Positions 6,204 through 12,198 of a stretch of DNA of 12,879 nt are shown here, piece after piece. Position 1 is the stretch's first letter. The number at the start of each line of letters is the position of its first letter. A program made the position numbers and the translations under genes. Under the pieces are notes generated by a model. The model had not been told where the DNA came from. It searched no databases and saw only the letters and a list, made by a program, of their open reading frames with translations. Location of the stretch: the NCBI GenBank assembly GCA_038202925.1, contig JBBREM010000070.1, forward strand, positions 1 through 12,879, given 5' to 3'. This DNA comes from JAEVZK01 sp038202925 (lineage in GTDB: Bacteria > Armatimonadota > Fimbriimonadia > Fimbriimonadales > Fimbriimonadaceae).

Positions 6204-6629
6204 TTAATCCATTAACTTAAATGTTGCTTCCATGGAAGCGACCATCTCCCCTTCGACAGTTGCCGTTCCGTGGAACCTGCCAATGGGGCCGCGCACCCAG
6301 TCAAGGGTGAGCTCGGAGATGAGCTGATCGCCTGGCCTCACCATGCGCTTGAACTTCACTTTGTCCAGCGCGCCAAAGATCGGCGTTCTTCCCTTGAATT
6401 CGTCGGTGCTCAGCAGGAGAATGGCCCCCGCCTGCGCCATCGCCTCCATGATCAGCACCCCCGGCATGATGGGGTTGCCCGGGTAGTGCCCCTCAAAATA
6501 CGGCTCGTTGATGCTCACGTTTTTGAGGCCTACGATCCGCTTGCCTTGCTCGATTTCGAGAACGCGATCAACGAGGAGCATCGGGTAGCGGTGAGGCAGG
6601 GTGTCAAGGATTTTCTTGATGTCGAACAC
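6204..6629 (-). CDS. fabZ: 3-hydroxyacyl-[acyl-carrier-protein] dehydratase
   Basis: Dehydrates 3-hydroxyacyl-ACP in fatty acid elongation and so competes with LpxA for hydroxyacyl-ACP. Seen: 141 residues from GTG 6629 (MFDIKKILDTLPHRYPMLLVDRV), a hot-dog fold with catalytic His48 in GHYPGNP and Glu62 in GVLIMEAMAQAG, matching H49/E63 of the Pseudomonas enzyme. The reading frame stays open further upstream, but this start is chosen because it gives the family's usual beginning and length, is preceded by GAGG at eight bases, and avoids overlap with the stop of the upstream gene at 6694. It is four bases from lpxA; the fabZ-lpxA pairing is widely conserved and links fatty acid and lipid A supply. 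No separate promoter is obvious in the 64 bases from the upstream gene. Confidence 0.95.
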   Translation of the reverse strand: MFDIKKILDTLPHRYPMLLVDRVLEIEQGKRIVGLKNVSINEPYFEGHYPGNPIMPGVLIMEAMAQAGAILLLSTDEFKGRTPIFGALDKVKFKRMVRPGDQLISELTLDWVRGPIGRFHGTATVEGEMVASMEATFKLMD

Positions 6630-6693
6630 GTGTAGAGCCTCGCGCGAATTCAGCGCATAGGGTACCAGCTTTAGCCCGCCCTCCCCGCGACGG

Positions 6694-7671
6694 CTACTCG
6701 CCGCGGTGCCGGCAGTTGTGGCAGCTGCCACAGTCGCAATCGCAATACGTGTAAGGCAGCGGCTGCCCGGCAGCAACCTGAACCTTGGTGACACTCACCT
6801 TGTAGCCTGTTCGCGGCACGCGCACAATGATGAAGGGGCTTTCTTGGTTGTTGTTAAGCTGCTCGATCAATTGACCCGGACGCACTTCGAACAGTCGGAC
6901 ATCCGTGACCCCTTTCCGCGTGACGCGAACGGTATCCACCGCCAGCCGCATGCCGCTGATCATCCGGCTTCCCAAATTGATGGCGATAAGGCGGTCGCGG
7001 CTCCAATCGAGCCGAACCCGGGTGTCGGGCCGGCCCACCCCGTTCTGGCGAGCAAAGTCTTGCAAATCCTCGGGGCCGTCGATCACCGTCGTGGCGGGCA
7101 GGAGCGCGCCTGAGTTGTTGCCATACGAATACACGTCCCAAGGAAGGGGAATGCCGTAGGTGTGGCAGGCGCTGCAGCAGCCGCAACTGTCGTTGTCGTT
7201 TGGGACACCGACCAGTTGACCACCGCCGACCCAATTTTCGAGCTTCGCGCCGTGAAAGGTGATGCGAGCCGATGGGCGGTTCATGCGGATGATGACCCAG
7301 GGGCTGGTAAGGGCCTGAGTCGTCGTTCTGCTTTTTGGCGGCGTCTTTTCCACGAATTTGACCCGCACTTCCGTCGGCGAGACGTGGTCGGCGGACATGA
7401 CGTCCACTGAAAAGCCGCCGGTGTTTCGAGTCCCAAGGTGGACCGCGACCAGTTCTTCCTTACCCCAGTCGATATCGTGCGCATCCCCCGCGCCCTCGGG
7501 CCTGAATTTGCGCGCATAAGTCTGAAAATCACCGCTCGTAACCATCTCGACAGTCTTGAACGTCTCCGCCGATGAGTACGACCCGGCCTTGTAAGTGCGC
7601 CAGATGACCGGATTCAGATCAATCGGACCCTGCATCGAAAGGCTTGCTGCAAAAAGGACGGCCAGGCTCAT
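6694..7671 (-). CDS. Exported protein with two PrcB_C-like domains, each followed by a cysteine cluster
   Basis: No named function recognised. Seen: 325 residues with a short hydrophobic N-terminus (MSLAVLFAASLSMQG) that may be a signal peptide lacking basic residues. Two copies of one unit follow. Unit 1, about 38-145, has DWGKEELVAVHLGTRNTGGFSVDV, VRVKFVEKTPP and TSPWVIIRMNRP. Unit 2, about 194-298, has DWSRDRLIAINLGSRMISGMRLAV, VTDVRLFEVRPG and ESPFIIVRVPRTG. This is the pattern of the PrcB_C domain, named after a Treponema protease-complex subunit and unrelated to the proteasome beta subunit. Each unit ends in a cysteine cluster of form CGxCxxC: residues 163-169 and 314-320, with extra Cys at 310 and 312 and nearby His. 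Metal binding or disulfides are inferred. The start is fixed by an in-frame TAA shortly upstream. It precedes fabZ-lpxA by 64 bases and may be first in that operon. No Shine-Dalgarno. Confidence 0.75.
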   Translation of the reverse strand: MSLAVLFAASLSMQGPIDLNPVIWRTYKAGSYSSAETFKTVEMVTSGDFQTYARKFRPEGAGDAHDIDWGKEELVAVHLGTRNTGGFSVDVMSADHVSPTEVRVKFVEKTPPKSRTTTQALTSPWVIIRMNRPSARITFHGAKLENWVGGGQLVGVPNDNDSCGCCSACHTYGIPLPWDVYSYGNNSGALLPATTVIDGPEDLQDFARQNGVGRPDTRVRLDWSRDRLIAINLGSRMISGMRLAVDTVRVTRKGVTDVRLFEVRPGQLIEQLNNNQESPFIIVRVPRTGYKVSVTKVQVAAGQPLPYTYCDCDCGSCHNCRHRGE

Positions 7672-7747
7672 ACCGTTATCATGACGCCTACCTGGGGGTC
7701 GTCGTTATCGTGAACACCGCAGCATTTCGGGCTATGAAACGCGTCCC

Positions 7748-9037
7748 TTGAGCAGTATCATTTCACCAATGCGCCGTCGCGCTGGCCGCGGGCCAACCAA
7801 TTCTTTGCACGAGCGACTGGCTTTCATCGAAGGTCTGCGCGGCGTTGCGGCGCTTTATGTAGTGCTCACCCACTTCGGGTCGATGCTCGATCCCAGCCAT
7901 CTGGACGGCACGCGTAGCCGCGTTCCTGAGTGGATGCAGAGCGTGATTCACCCGTTCTGGTACGGCCACCTAGCCGTCGCGGCGTTCATCGTCCTGAGCG
8001 GCTATTGCCTGCAAACGTCGCTGTTTGGGGGGCGGGATGGGCGTATCCACAAATATGGGAAGTTCTTCGCGCGCCGCGCGAAGCGAATTTTGCCGCCTTA
8101 CTACGCAACGCTGATCTTCTCGGTGATCGTTTCGATCTACATCACCTCCAAGCAGACGGGGATGCCGTTTTCGCAGTACGTCCCGGTAACGCAAGACAAC
8201 GTGCTCGCCCATGTTTTCCTCGTTCACAACTTCGATCCGAACTGGATGTACAAGCTAAACGGCGTGCTGTGGAGCATCGCGATCGAATGGCAGCTCTACC
8301 TAGCATTCCCACTGCTGGTCTTCCTGCTCTTCAAGCTCGGCCGCTTCTTTTATCTCGCCGTGACCACGGCAGCGGCGGTGGCGGCTTTGTTCTATCTGCC
8401 TAATGGGCTGGCGCTCTATGTTTGGTATTTGCCCCTGTTCGCGCTCGGGATGGCGGCGTCTCACCTTGCCTATCGCCCAAATTTGCGCGTCGGTATCGTG
8501 CCCCGGCTGGCCGCCTATCTGTTCGTCTCCGCCTCCCTGGCCTGCGGCTATGTCTGCTACGCGGGGTACGAGAAGCCGATCTGCGACGCCTGCGTGGGGG
8601 TTGCGATTGCCTCGCTCGTGTACCTCGGCACCGTCGCTCCCTGGACGCCGTTCACGAAGCTGTTCGCCTGGAAGCCGATCGCCAGCCTGGGATTCTTCTC
8701 TTATAGCCTGTATCTAATGCACCACCCCATCGAACAGGTGCTGTTCGTCAATCGCCCGGATTGGGCGCGCACGCCGGAGATGGGCGGGCTGTACTTGATG
8801 GTCGTCTGCCTGCCGATCATCCTCGTTGCCTGCAAGATTTTCAGCTTGCTGTTTGAGCTGCCCTTTATGTCGACGAGGAAGAGCCGTGTGCCGAGCCAGC
8901 GCGAGCTTGGAACTCCCGTCGCGTTGCCGCTGCTTGCAGCCTCGACGTTTGTGCAGCCTTCAGCGAAAAAAGGCCGCCAGGCAGTTGGCGATGCCGTTCC
9001 TGCAGCAGCGCCTAGAGGCGTTGGTCGTAAATTGTGA
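7748..9037 (+). CDS. Membrane-bound acyltransferase, acyltransferase-3 (OafA/YrhL) family
   Basis: Probably O-acylates an envelope glycan or lipid. Seen: 429 residues with about ten hydrophobic segments and the family blocks in order: FIEGLRGVAALYVVLTHF with His42, AVAAFIVLSGYC (76-87), the basic RRAKRILPPYY (109-119), LWSIAIEWQLYL with Glu180, and late FFSYSLYLMHHPI. Family knowledge: the N-terminal Arg-Gly and His blocks and the R-x-x-R-I-x-P-x-Y motif are typical of this family; the acyl donor and acceptor cannot be read from sequence. TTG 7748 is one possible start; ATG 7769, seven codons in, is equally acceptable because neither has a Shine-Dalgarno. Odd: the last residues (GVGRKL and the stop) are encoded by a GTTGGTCGT word repeat that also flanks the next gene, so the C-terminus past about residue 410 may have been rewritten by an insertion. 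It is divergent from the PrcB_C-like gene, 76 bases apart. Confidence 0.92.
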   Translation: MSSIISPMRRRAGRGPTNSLHERLAFIEGLRGVAALYVVLTHFGSMLDPSHLDGTRSRVPEWMQSVIHPFWYGHLAVAAFIVLSGYCLQTSLFGGRDGRIHKYGKFFARRAKRILPPYYATLIFSVIVSIYITSKQTGMPFSQYVPVTQDNVLAHVFLVHNFDPNWMYKLNGVLWSIAIEWQLYLAFPLLVFLLFKLGRFFYLAVTTAAAVAALFYLPNGLALYVWYLPLFALGMAASHLAYRPNLRVGIVPRLAAYLFVSASLACGYVCYAGYEKPICDACVGVAIASLVYLGTVAPWTPFTKLFAWKPIASLGFFSYSLYLMHHPIEQVLFVNRPDWARTPEMGGLYLMVVCLPIILVACKIFSLLFELPFMSTRKSRVPSQRELGTPVALPLLAASTFVQPSAKKGRQAVGDAVPAAAPRGVGRKL

Positions 9038-9093
9038 GTCGTGGATCGAGACGGAGAGGCGTTGGTCGTAAGTCGTGTTTCGTGGCTCGTGTG
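9014..9093. repeat. Left flanking word repeat of the four-helix-bundle cassette
   Basis: Seen: a 17-base direct repeat AGAGGCGTTGGTCGTAA at 9014-9030 and 9055-9071 (41-base period), followed by looser TTCGTGG/GTCGTG/CTCGTG words to 9093. The first copy encodes the end of the acyltransferase. The same words occur in inverse orientation at 9491-9531, on the other side of the minus-strand gene at 9100-9456. Confidence 0.75.
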
Positions 9094-9099
9094 AGATTC

Positions 9100-9456
9100 T
9101 CACTTGGCAATCTTGCGCTTGATTGCTTGCTTTAGCTTCGTAAGCATCATTCCGACACGAGAGGAGAGCTCTAGGATTTCCGTTATATCTGAGACGTATC
9201 CAAGCCGATTAGCGAGGATCATCCTAGACTCCAACTCAGTTCGACTTCCATTGGCTACGCCGATGAAATAGACCAGTTCGCCACTGCCGTACCTTCCGCT
9301 TCCTTCGGCAACATTCGCTGAAATTGAAGCCGCGGACTCCCGAATTTGCCTCGTGAGGCAGAACTTTTCTTCAGGAGGCATTCCGGCGGTTCGGCGATAT
9401 ACGAGTTCAGCGAGGTCCATTGTTCGCTGCCACACTTCGAGATCCCTGTAATCCAT
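9100..9456 (-). CDS. Four-helix-bundle protein (S23 / 23S rRNA intervening-sequence protein family)
   Basis: Seen: 118 residues starting MDYRDLEVWQRTMDLAELVY, with EEKFCLTRQIRESAASISANVAEGSGR (about 29-56), ELVYFIGVANGSRTELES (60-77) and a basic helical C-terminus. The DL.VWQ..M.L start, the S(I/A)xANxAEG block and the S..ELE block are diagnostic of this family. Family knowledge: members form pentameric four-helix bundles, are often found inside 23S rRNA intervening sequences or as scattered standalone genes, and no biochemical function is established. ATG 9456 is chosen over upstream in-frame starts because it gives the family's conserved start and keeps the gene outside the flanking repeat. 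It lies opposite to both neighbours and between inverted word repeats, so it looks like a mobile cassette. No rRNA is in the window. Confidence 0.88.
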   Translation of the reverse strand: MDYRDLEVWQRTMDLAELVYRRTAGMPPEEKFCLTRQIRESAASISANVAEGSGRYGSGELVYFIGVANGSRTELESRMILANRLGYVSDITEILELSSRVGMMLTKLKQAIKRKIAK

Positions 9457-9490
9457 AGGCGGCACAATACACGAGAAGTCGTCCGCCATT

Positions 9491-9531
9491 CCACGAATCA
9501 CGAATCGACCAACGAACCACGACCAACGACC
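9491..9531. repeat. Right flanking word repeat of the four-helix-bundle cassette
   Basis: Seen: read on the minus strand this is a run of short words, GTTGGTCG twice, GTTCGTTGG, ATTCGTGATTCGTGG. These are the same words as in the left flank but inverted, so the pair brackets 9100-9456 as degenerate inverted repeats. The run ends immediately before the ATG at 9532 of the P-II-like gene and occupies the place of its Shine-Dalgarno. Confidence 0.7.
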
Positions 9532-9864
9532 ATGCTCCGCATCATTTGCTTCATAAGGCCCCACCAACTCGAAGCCGTGAAATCCGCGATCTCTGTGACG
9601 GGCGTTAGCGGGCTAAACGTCACGGATGCCAAGGGACGTGGAAACTCGGACGAGAAGGAAGCCCGCTTCCTCACCGAAGTCGATGTGCTCCGCATGAGAG
9701 CGCGCGTCGAGGTCGTGTGCAAGGACGAACTTCGCGAAGATATCGTTCAAGCCATCATCGAAAACGCCCGGACCGGACAGCCCGGCGACGGCAAGATCTT
9801 CATCGAGCAGATCACCGACGCGGTGCGTATTAGAACGGAGGAGCGGGGCTCGCTGGCAATCTAA
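9532..9864 (+). CDS. P-II-like nitrogen regulatory protein (GlnB/GlnK superfamily) with altered T-loop
   Basis: P-II proteins are trimeric sensors of ATP/ADP and 2-oxoglutarate that bind and adjust nitrogen and carbon enzymes or transporters. Seen: 110 residues from ATG 9532 (MLRIICFIRPHQLEAVKSAI). The GLNVTDAKGRG strand, the B-loop TGQPGDGKIFI (81-91) and the C-loop RIRTEE (99-104) match GlnB closely, so nucleotide binding is likely kept. The T-loop (about 36-54) is different: the stretch NSDEKEARFLTEVDVLRMR is two residues shorter than in E. coli GlnB, has no Tyr at the uridylylation position (Tyr51) and no Gln39, and the Lys58 position appears to be Arg. Regulation by uridylylation is therefore excluded and 2-oxoglutarate sensing doubtful. 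The frame is open upstream, but only this start gives the family N-terminus. There is no Shine-Dalgarno: the bases before ATG belong to a word repeat. No amtB or glnA adjoins it. Confidence 0.88.
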   Translation: MLRIICFIRPHQLEAVKSAISVTGVSGLNVTDAKGRGNSDEKEARFLTEVDVLRMRARVEVVCKDELREDIVQAIIENARTGQPGDGKIFIEQITDAVRIRTEERGSLAI

Positions 9865-9877
9865 ATGAATGCTTACG

Positions 9878-9893
9878 ATGACTGATCCGTCAT
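9878..9893. promoter_or_regulatory. Short dyad upstream of the TPR gene
   Basis: Seen: ATGAC TGATCC GTCAT, an inverted repeat of two five-base arms around a near-palindromic centre, midway in the 62 bases between the P-II-like stop and the TPR gene start. It could be an operator or a chance dyad; no T tract follows, so it is not a terminator. Confidence 0.25.
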
Positions 9894-9926
9894 ACTTCTG
9901 CCACATCCCGCTGGACAACTGAAACC

Positions 9927-11576
9927 ATGTTTGCCCCTCTTATTGCTTTCACCCTCATCGCCTTCGCGCCCGGCCAAAAGCTGGCTCTCGAAGTCAACGC
10001 CAAGCAAGGCGAATCGATCTCCGGAGAGAAGTCGTTCGCCGTCAAGGTCCAATCGAAGAATCCGGTCACCCAGGTCGAATTCTATGTCGGAGGTGAGCTG
10101 CGCGATACCGACAGCAGCACGCCCTACGAGTTCAAGCTGGACACGCTGAACGAATCCGATGGAGATCTGAAGGTTAAGTTTGCCGCCTATACGACGGAAG
10201 GCGAGAACGCCGCCAAGACGCTGACTCTGAAGATCGACAACGGCATATCCATGGGCGTCGCCTACCACGTCCAGCACGCGAAGGATGCGCTTTCAGTCAG
10301 CAAGTGGGACGATGCGATCGCCTCCGGGCGTGTGGCGCTGAAGGCTGATCCCAAGTCCGCCGACGCCCGCCTCATTCTCGCCCGAGCCTACATGGGCAAA
10401 GGCATGTTGGATAAGGCGCAGAAGTTTGCCGAGGATGCGGCCAACGCTGATCCAAAAAGCGGCGCCGCACTTGAAATGGTCGCCGCCGTCAATCTCAACC
10501 GGGCCTTCAGCACGATCAGCCGCAGCGACAAGCCTTCCGAGACGATGGTGATCGTTGGCGATGCCATCAAGGCAGCCGTTACGGCGCGTCGAAAGAGCCT
10601 CGACCAGCAGCTCGACAACTTCGGGCTGGTCACCGATGCTAACCGACTCGCCTGGGCCGATCTGGCGATGCGCGCGGGCAAGTATTCGGGCGTCATCGAC
10701 GAGCTGACTCCGCTCTTCCGCAAGGACACGAAGAACAACGACGTGGCCGACCGCCTCGTCTACGCCCAATTGCGGCTTGGCCGCTTTTCAGCCGCGCGCG
10801 AAACCCTGGATCAGATTCGCAAGTACGGCGCTCTGAGCGCCTACGGCAACGCTCTCGACGCGGTGTTTCAATCCGAGAACGGCGATGACAAGAAGGCTGA
10901 CGCGGCGATCAGAGAGGCCATCCTCTCCGATCCCGATAGCCTCGGCGTGAAGTCGGCGCAGGCCTATATTGCTTTGAAGCGCAACAAGAACAGCGTGCTT
11001 TCTCAGCTTGCCATCGACCTCGCGAAGACGGAAAGCCAGCGCACCGAAGTGAACTATTTCATTGCCGCGCTGCAGAATCGCATGGCCGACCCCAGCGCGC
11101 GACGCTATTTCCAGCGCGCCGTGCTCATCGAGCCGACGAATTACGACATGTACATCGAGTGGGGCAACCAGGCACTTGGTCTGGCTATTAGTGGGCGCTT
11201 GGAGAAGAAGGACACTGATGCTGAACTCGACTTCGCTCGCGCCATGTATGATGCGGCCCTCATCGCCAATCCGTCATCCGCGCAAGCGCTGACCGGCGTC
11301 ACGTTGGTCACTCTTCAACAGGGCAAGAAGGATGACGCTGTGAAGTACGGGCAAGCGGCGGTCAGGGCCGCCCCGCAGTACGCGGCCGGCCACTATGCCT
11401 TCGCAGCCGCGCTGGCGCTTGCCAACCGAGGTTCGGACGCGGCGGCACAAAGCCAACTCGCGGGCAAGTACGACGCCGCAGGATTGGGCGGACGCTCGAT
11501 TCCTAAGGTGAAGGAAGCGTTCTACTACTTCGCCACGGGTGGCCGCACGGTCGTGCTCGTTCCGCCGGGATCATAG
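9927..11576 (+). CDS. Exported Ig-like domain and TPR repeat protein
   Basis: Not a named gene. Seen: 549 residues. A hydrophobic N-terminus (MFAPLIAFTLIAFAPG) resembles a signal peptide but lacks a basic n-region. Residues about 18-105 look like a bacterial Ig-like domain (VTQVEFYVGGELRDTDSSTPYEFKLDT), of the kind often found in surface proteins. From about 112 onward tetratricopeptide-type helical pairs follow (KWDDAIASGRVALKADPKSADARLILARAYMGKGMLDKA), with a gap of less regular helices (210-300) and further TPRs at about 300-345, 370-400 and 455-515. The C-terminal 35 residues (IPKVKEAFYYFATGGRTVVLVPPGS) are not TPR. TPR arrays mediate protein-protein contacts, so a scaffold in the periplasm or at the surface is inferred. 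There is no Shine-Dalgarno before the ATG. It is convergent with the zinc-ribbon gene, 11 bases from stop to stop. Confidence 0.78.
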   Translation: MFAPLIAFTLIAFAPGQKLALEVNAKQGESISGEKSFAVKVQSKNPVTQVEFYVGGELRDTDSSTPYEFKLDTLNESDGDLKVKFAAYTTEGENAAKTLTLKIDNGISMGVAYHVQHAKDALSVSKWDDAIASGRVALKADPKSADARLILARAYMGKGMLDKAQKFAEDAANADPKSGAALEMVAAVNLNRAFSTISRSDKPSETMVIVGDAIKAAVTARRKSLDQQLDNFGLVTDANRLAWADLAMRAGKYSGVIDELTPLFRKDTKNNDVADRLVYAQLRLGRFSAARETLDQIRKYGALSAYGNALDAVFQSENGDDKKADAAIREAILSDPDSLGVKSAQAYIALKRNKNSVLSQLAIDLAKTESQRTEVNYFIAALQNRMADPSARRYFQRAVLIEPTNYDMYIEWGNQALGLAISGRLEKKDTDAELDFARAMYDAALIANPSSAQALTGVTLVTLQQGKKDDAVKYGQAAVRAAPQYAAGHYAFAAALALANRGSDAAAQSQLAGKYDAAGLGGRSIPKVKEAFYYFATGGRTVVLVPPGS

Positions 11577-11587
11577 CGCGGGGCGGT

Positions 11588-11797
11588 CTACTCCGCCTCT
11601 TCTTCCGTGACTTCCTCGGCATCGACTTCGTCTTCAGCCAGCTTGGTGGTTGCCGGTGCCTCCGTCTCGAGACTCACGAAGGCGATGTTCTTGGTCTGCC
11701 GGTTGGGGCAGTTGGTGCAGACGAATTCGACTTGCGCGGTTCGCAGCCAATCCGGCACTTTCTCGATGGGCTTTCCGCAGGAAGAGCAGTTAATCAT
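11588..11797 (-). CDS. Small zinc-ribbon protein with acidic tail
   Basis: Seen: 69 residues with two CxxC knuckles, Cys4-x-x-Cys7 and Cys27-x-x-Cys30, typical of a zinc ribbon, followed by a tail rich in Glu and Asp (residues 45-69). Function unknown; such proteins can act in protein-protein or nucleic acid contact, and an acidic tail makes direct DNA binding less likely (inference). The ATG at 11797 overlaps the end of the upstream gene by eight bases, so the pair is probably translationally coupled. The start MINCSSCGKPI places the first knuckle at the very N-terminus, as is usual for this kind of protein. Confidence 0.72.
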   Translation of the reverse strand: MINCSSCGKPIEKVPDWLRTAQVEFVCTNCPNRQTKNIAFVSLETEAPATTKLAEDEVDAEEVTEEEAE

Positions 11798-12050
11798 TGT
11801 TTTCGGATCCTAGGACGGTTTCCTTGTAGTGCTGCACCGTCTGTGAGTGGCTCATCCAGCCGTTCAGGAACATGATCCCCGAGGCGACGAGGTAGAGCAG
11901 CCAAAGCCAACTCTCGCGCTTCTGGCCGGGATCGCGTATCGTGGCGTCCCCGCCGACAAGGCCGATGATGCAGAGGATAAAGAGAATTCCTGCGATCCAG
12001 AAGTAGGTGTTCTTGTACCAGGCAGGCTTGCTGATCTTCTTCTGGCGCAC
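11790..12050 (-). CDS. Small two-TM membrane protein
   Basis: Not recognised. Seen: 86 residues from a GTG start with a basic N-terminus (MRQKKISKPAWYKN), a hydrophobic segment at about 16-34, a polar loop of 13 residues, a second hydrophobic segment at about 48-65, and a polar tail. By the positive-inside rule the N-terminus is probably cytoplasmic, and with two helices the C-terminus too, so both ends would face the zinc-ribbon protein encoded by the overlapping next gene. The GTG at 12050 has no Shine-Dalgarno but follows TACAAT by six bases, suggesting a leaderless transcript. Confidence 0.65.
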   Translation of the reverse strand: MRQKKISKPAWYKNTYFWIAGILFILCIIGLVGGDATIRDPGQKRESWLWLLYLVASGIMFLNGWMSHSQTVQHYKETVLGSENND

Positions 12051-12056
12051 GGGTTA

Positions 12057-12062
12057 ATTGTA
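12057..12062 (-). promoter_or_regulatory. -10 box of a probable leaderless promoter for the two-TM protein gene
   Basis: Seen on the minus strand: TACAAT, preceded by GG, exactly six bases before the GTG start at 12050. It shares GGTACAATTA with the promoter at 3398-3406. The -35 region would fall inside the palindromic repeat at 12076-12156 and shows no TTGACA-like hexamer. Confidence 0.45.
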
Positions 12063-12075
12063 CCTGGGAGCGGGC

Positions 12076-12156
12076 CGTGGCGGGGGCATTCCTGCCCCCG
12101 CCTCCGGCGAAGCCGGAGCAAGTCCGGGCTCCGGCGACCGGAATGTCGCCGCCACG
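12076..12156. repeat. Nested palindromic repeat (cloverleaf-like)
   Basis: Seen: outer arms 12076-12092 and 12140-12156 are inverted copies of 17 bases with two mismatches (CGTGGCGG...CATTCC). Inside lie a perfect ten-base stem GGCGGGGGCA/TGCCCCCGCC (12079-12102, loop TTCC), a perfect seven-base stem CTCCGGC/GCCGGAG (12102-12118, loop GAA), an eight-base palindromic pair GCCGGAGC/GCTCCGGC (12112-12135) and TCCGG/CCGGA (12130-12142). Several folds exclude each other. It sits between divergent genes. It resembles a dispersed REP/MITE-type element, but copy number is unknown. Confidence 0.7.
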
Positions 12157-12198
12157 CTGAGCCTAGGCGGTAAATTGCAGGGCGAACTCAGGCGCTCC

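Larger units (their letters stand above)
9100..9531. mobile_element. Putative inserted cassette: four-helix-bundle gene with its right word-repeat flank
   Basis: Inference from layout: a single minus-strand gene bracketed by inverted GTTGGTCGT/TTCGTGG words, wedged with almost no spare bases between the 3' end of the acyltransferase and the start codon of the P-II-like gene. The left flank extends out to about 9014. No transposase or known terminal inverted repeat is present, so mobility would have to be supplied in trans or be ancient. Confidence 0.4.

Noticed and set aside
6630..6794. Longer fabZ with 55 extra N-terminal residues
   Set aside because: It would overlap the end of the PrcB_C-like gene, and the extra residues are unlike any FabZ; GTG 6629 with GAGG upstream gives the family start.
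6694..7671. PrcB_C-like protein as the missing proteasome beta subunit
   Set aside because: The PrcB_C name comes from a spirochaete protease complex; the protein has no Ntn-hydrolase features or N-terminal Thr and looks exported.
9346..9531. Longer P-II-like protein starting upstream
   Set aside because: The extension is antisense to the four-helix-bundle gene and translates the word repeat; the P-II fold starts at the ATG at 9532.
9457..9567. Longer four-helix-bundle protein
   Set aside because: The extension translates the flanking word repeat and the antisense of the P-II-like gene; the family N-terminus MDYRDLEVW starts at 9456.
11582..11597. GGCGG/CCGCC stem between the TPR and zinc-ribbon genes as a bidirectional terminator
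   Set aside because: Only five base pairs and followed by TCTTCTTCC with no T run; too weak to call.
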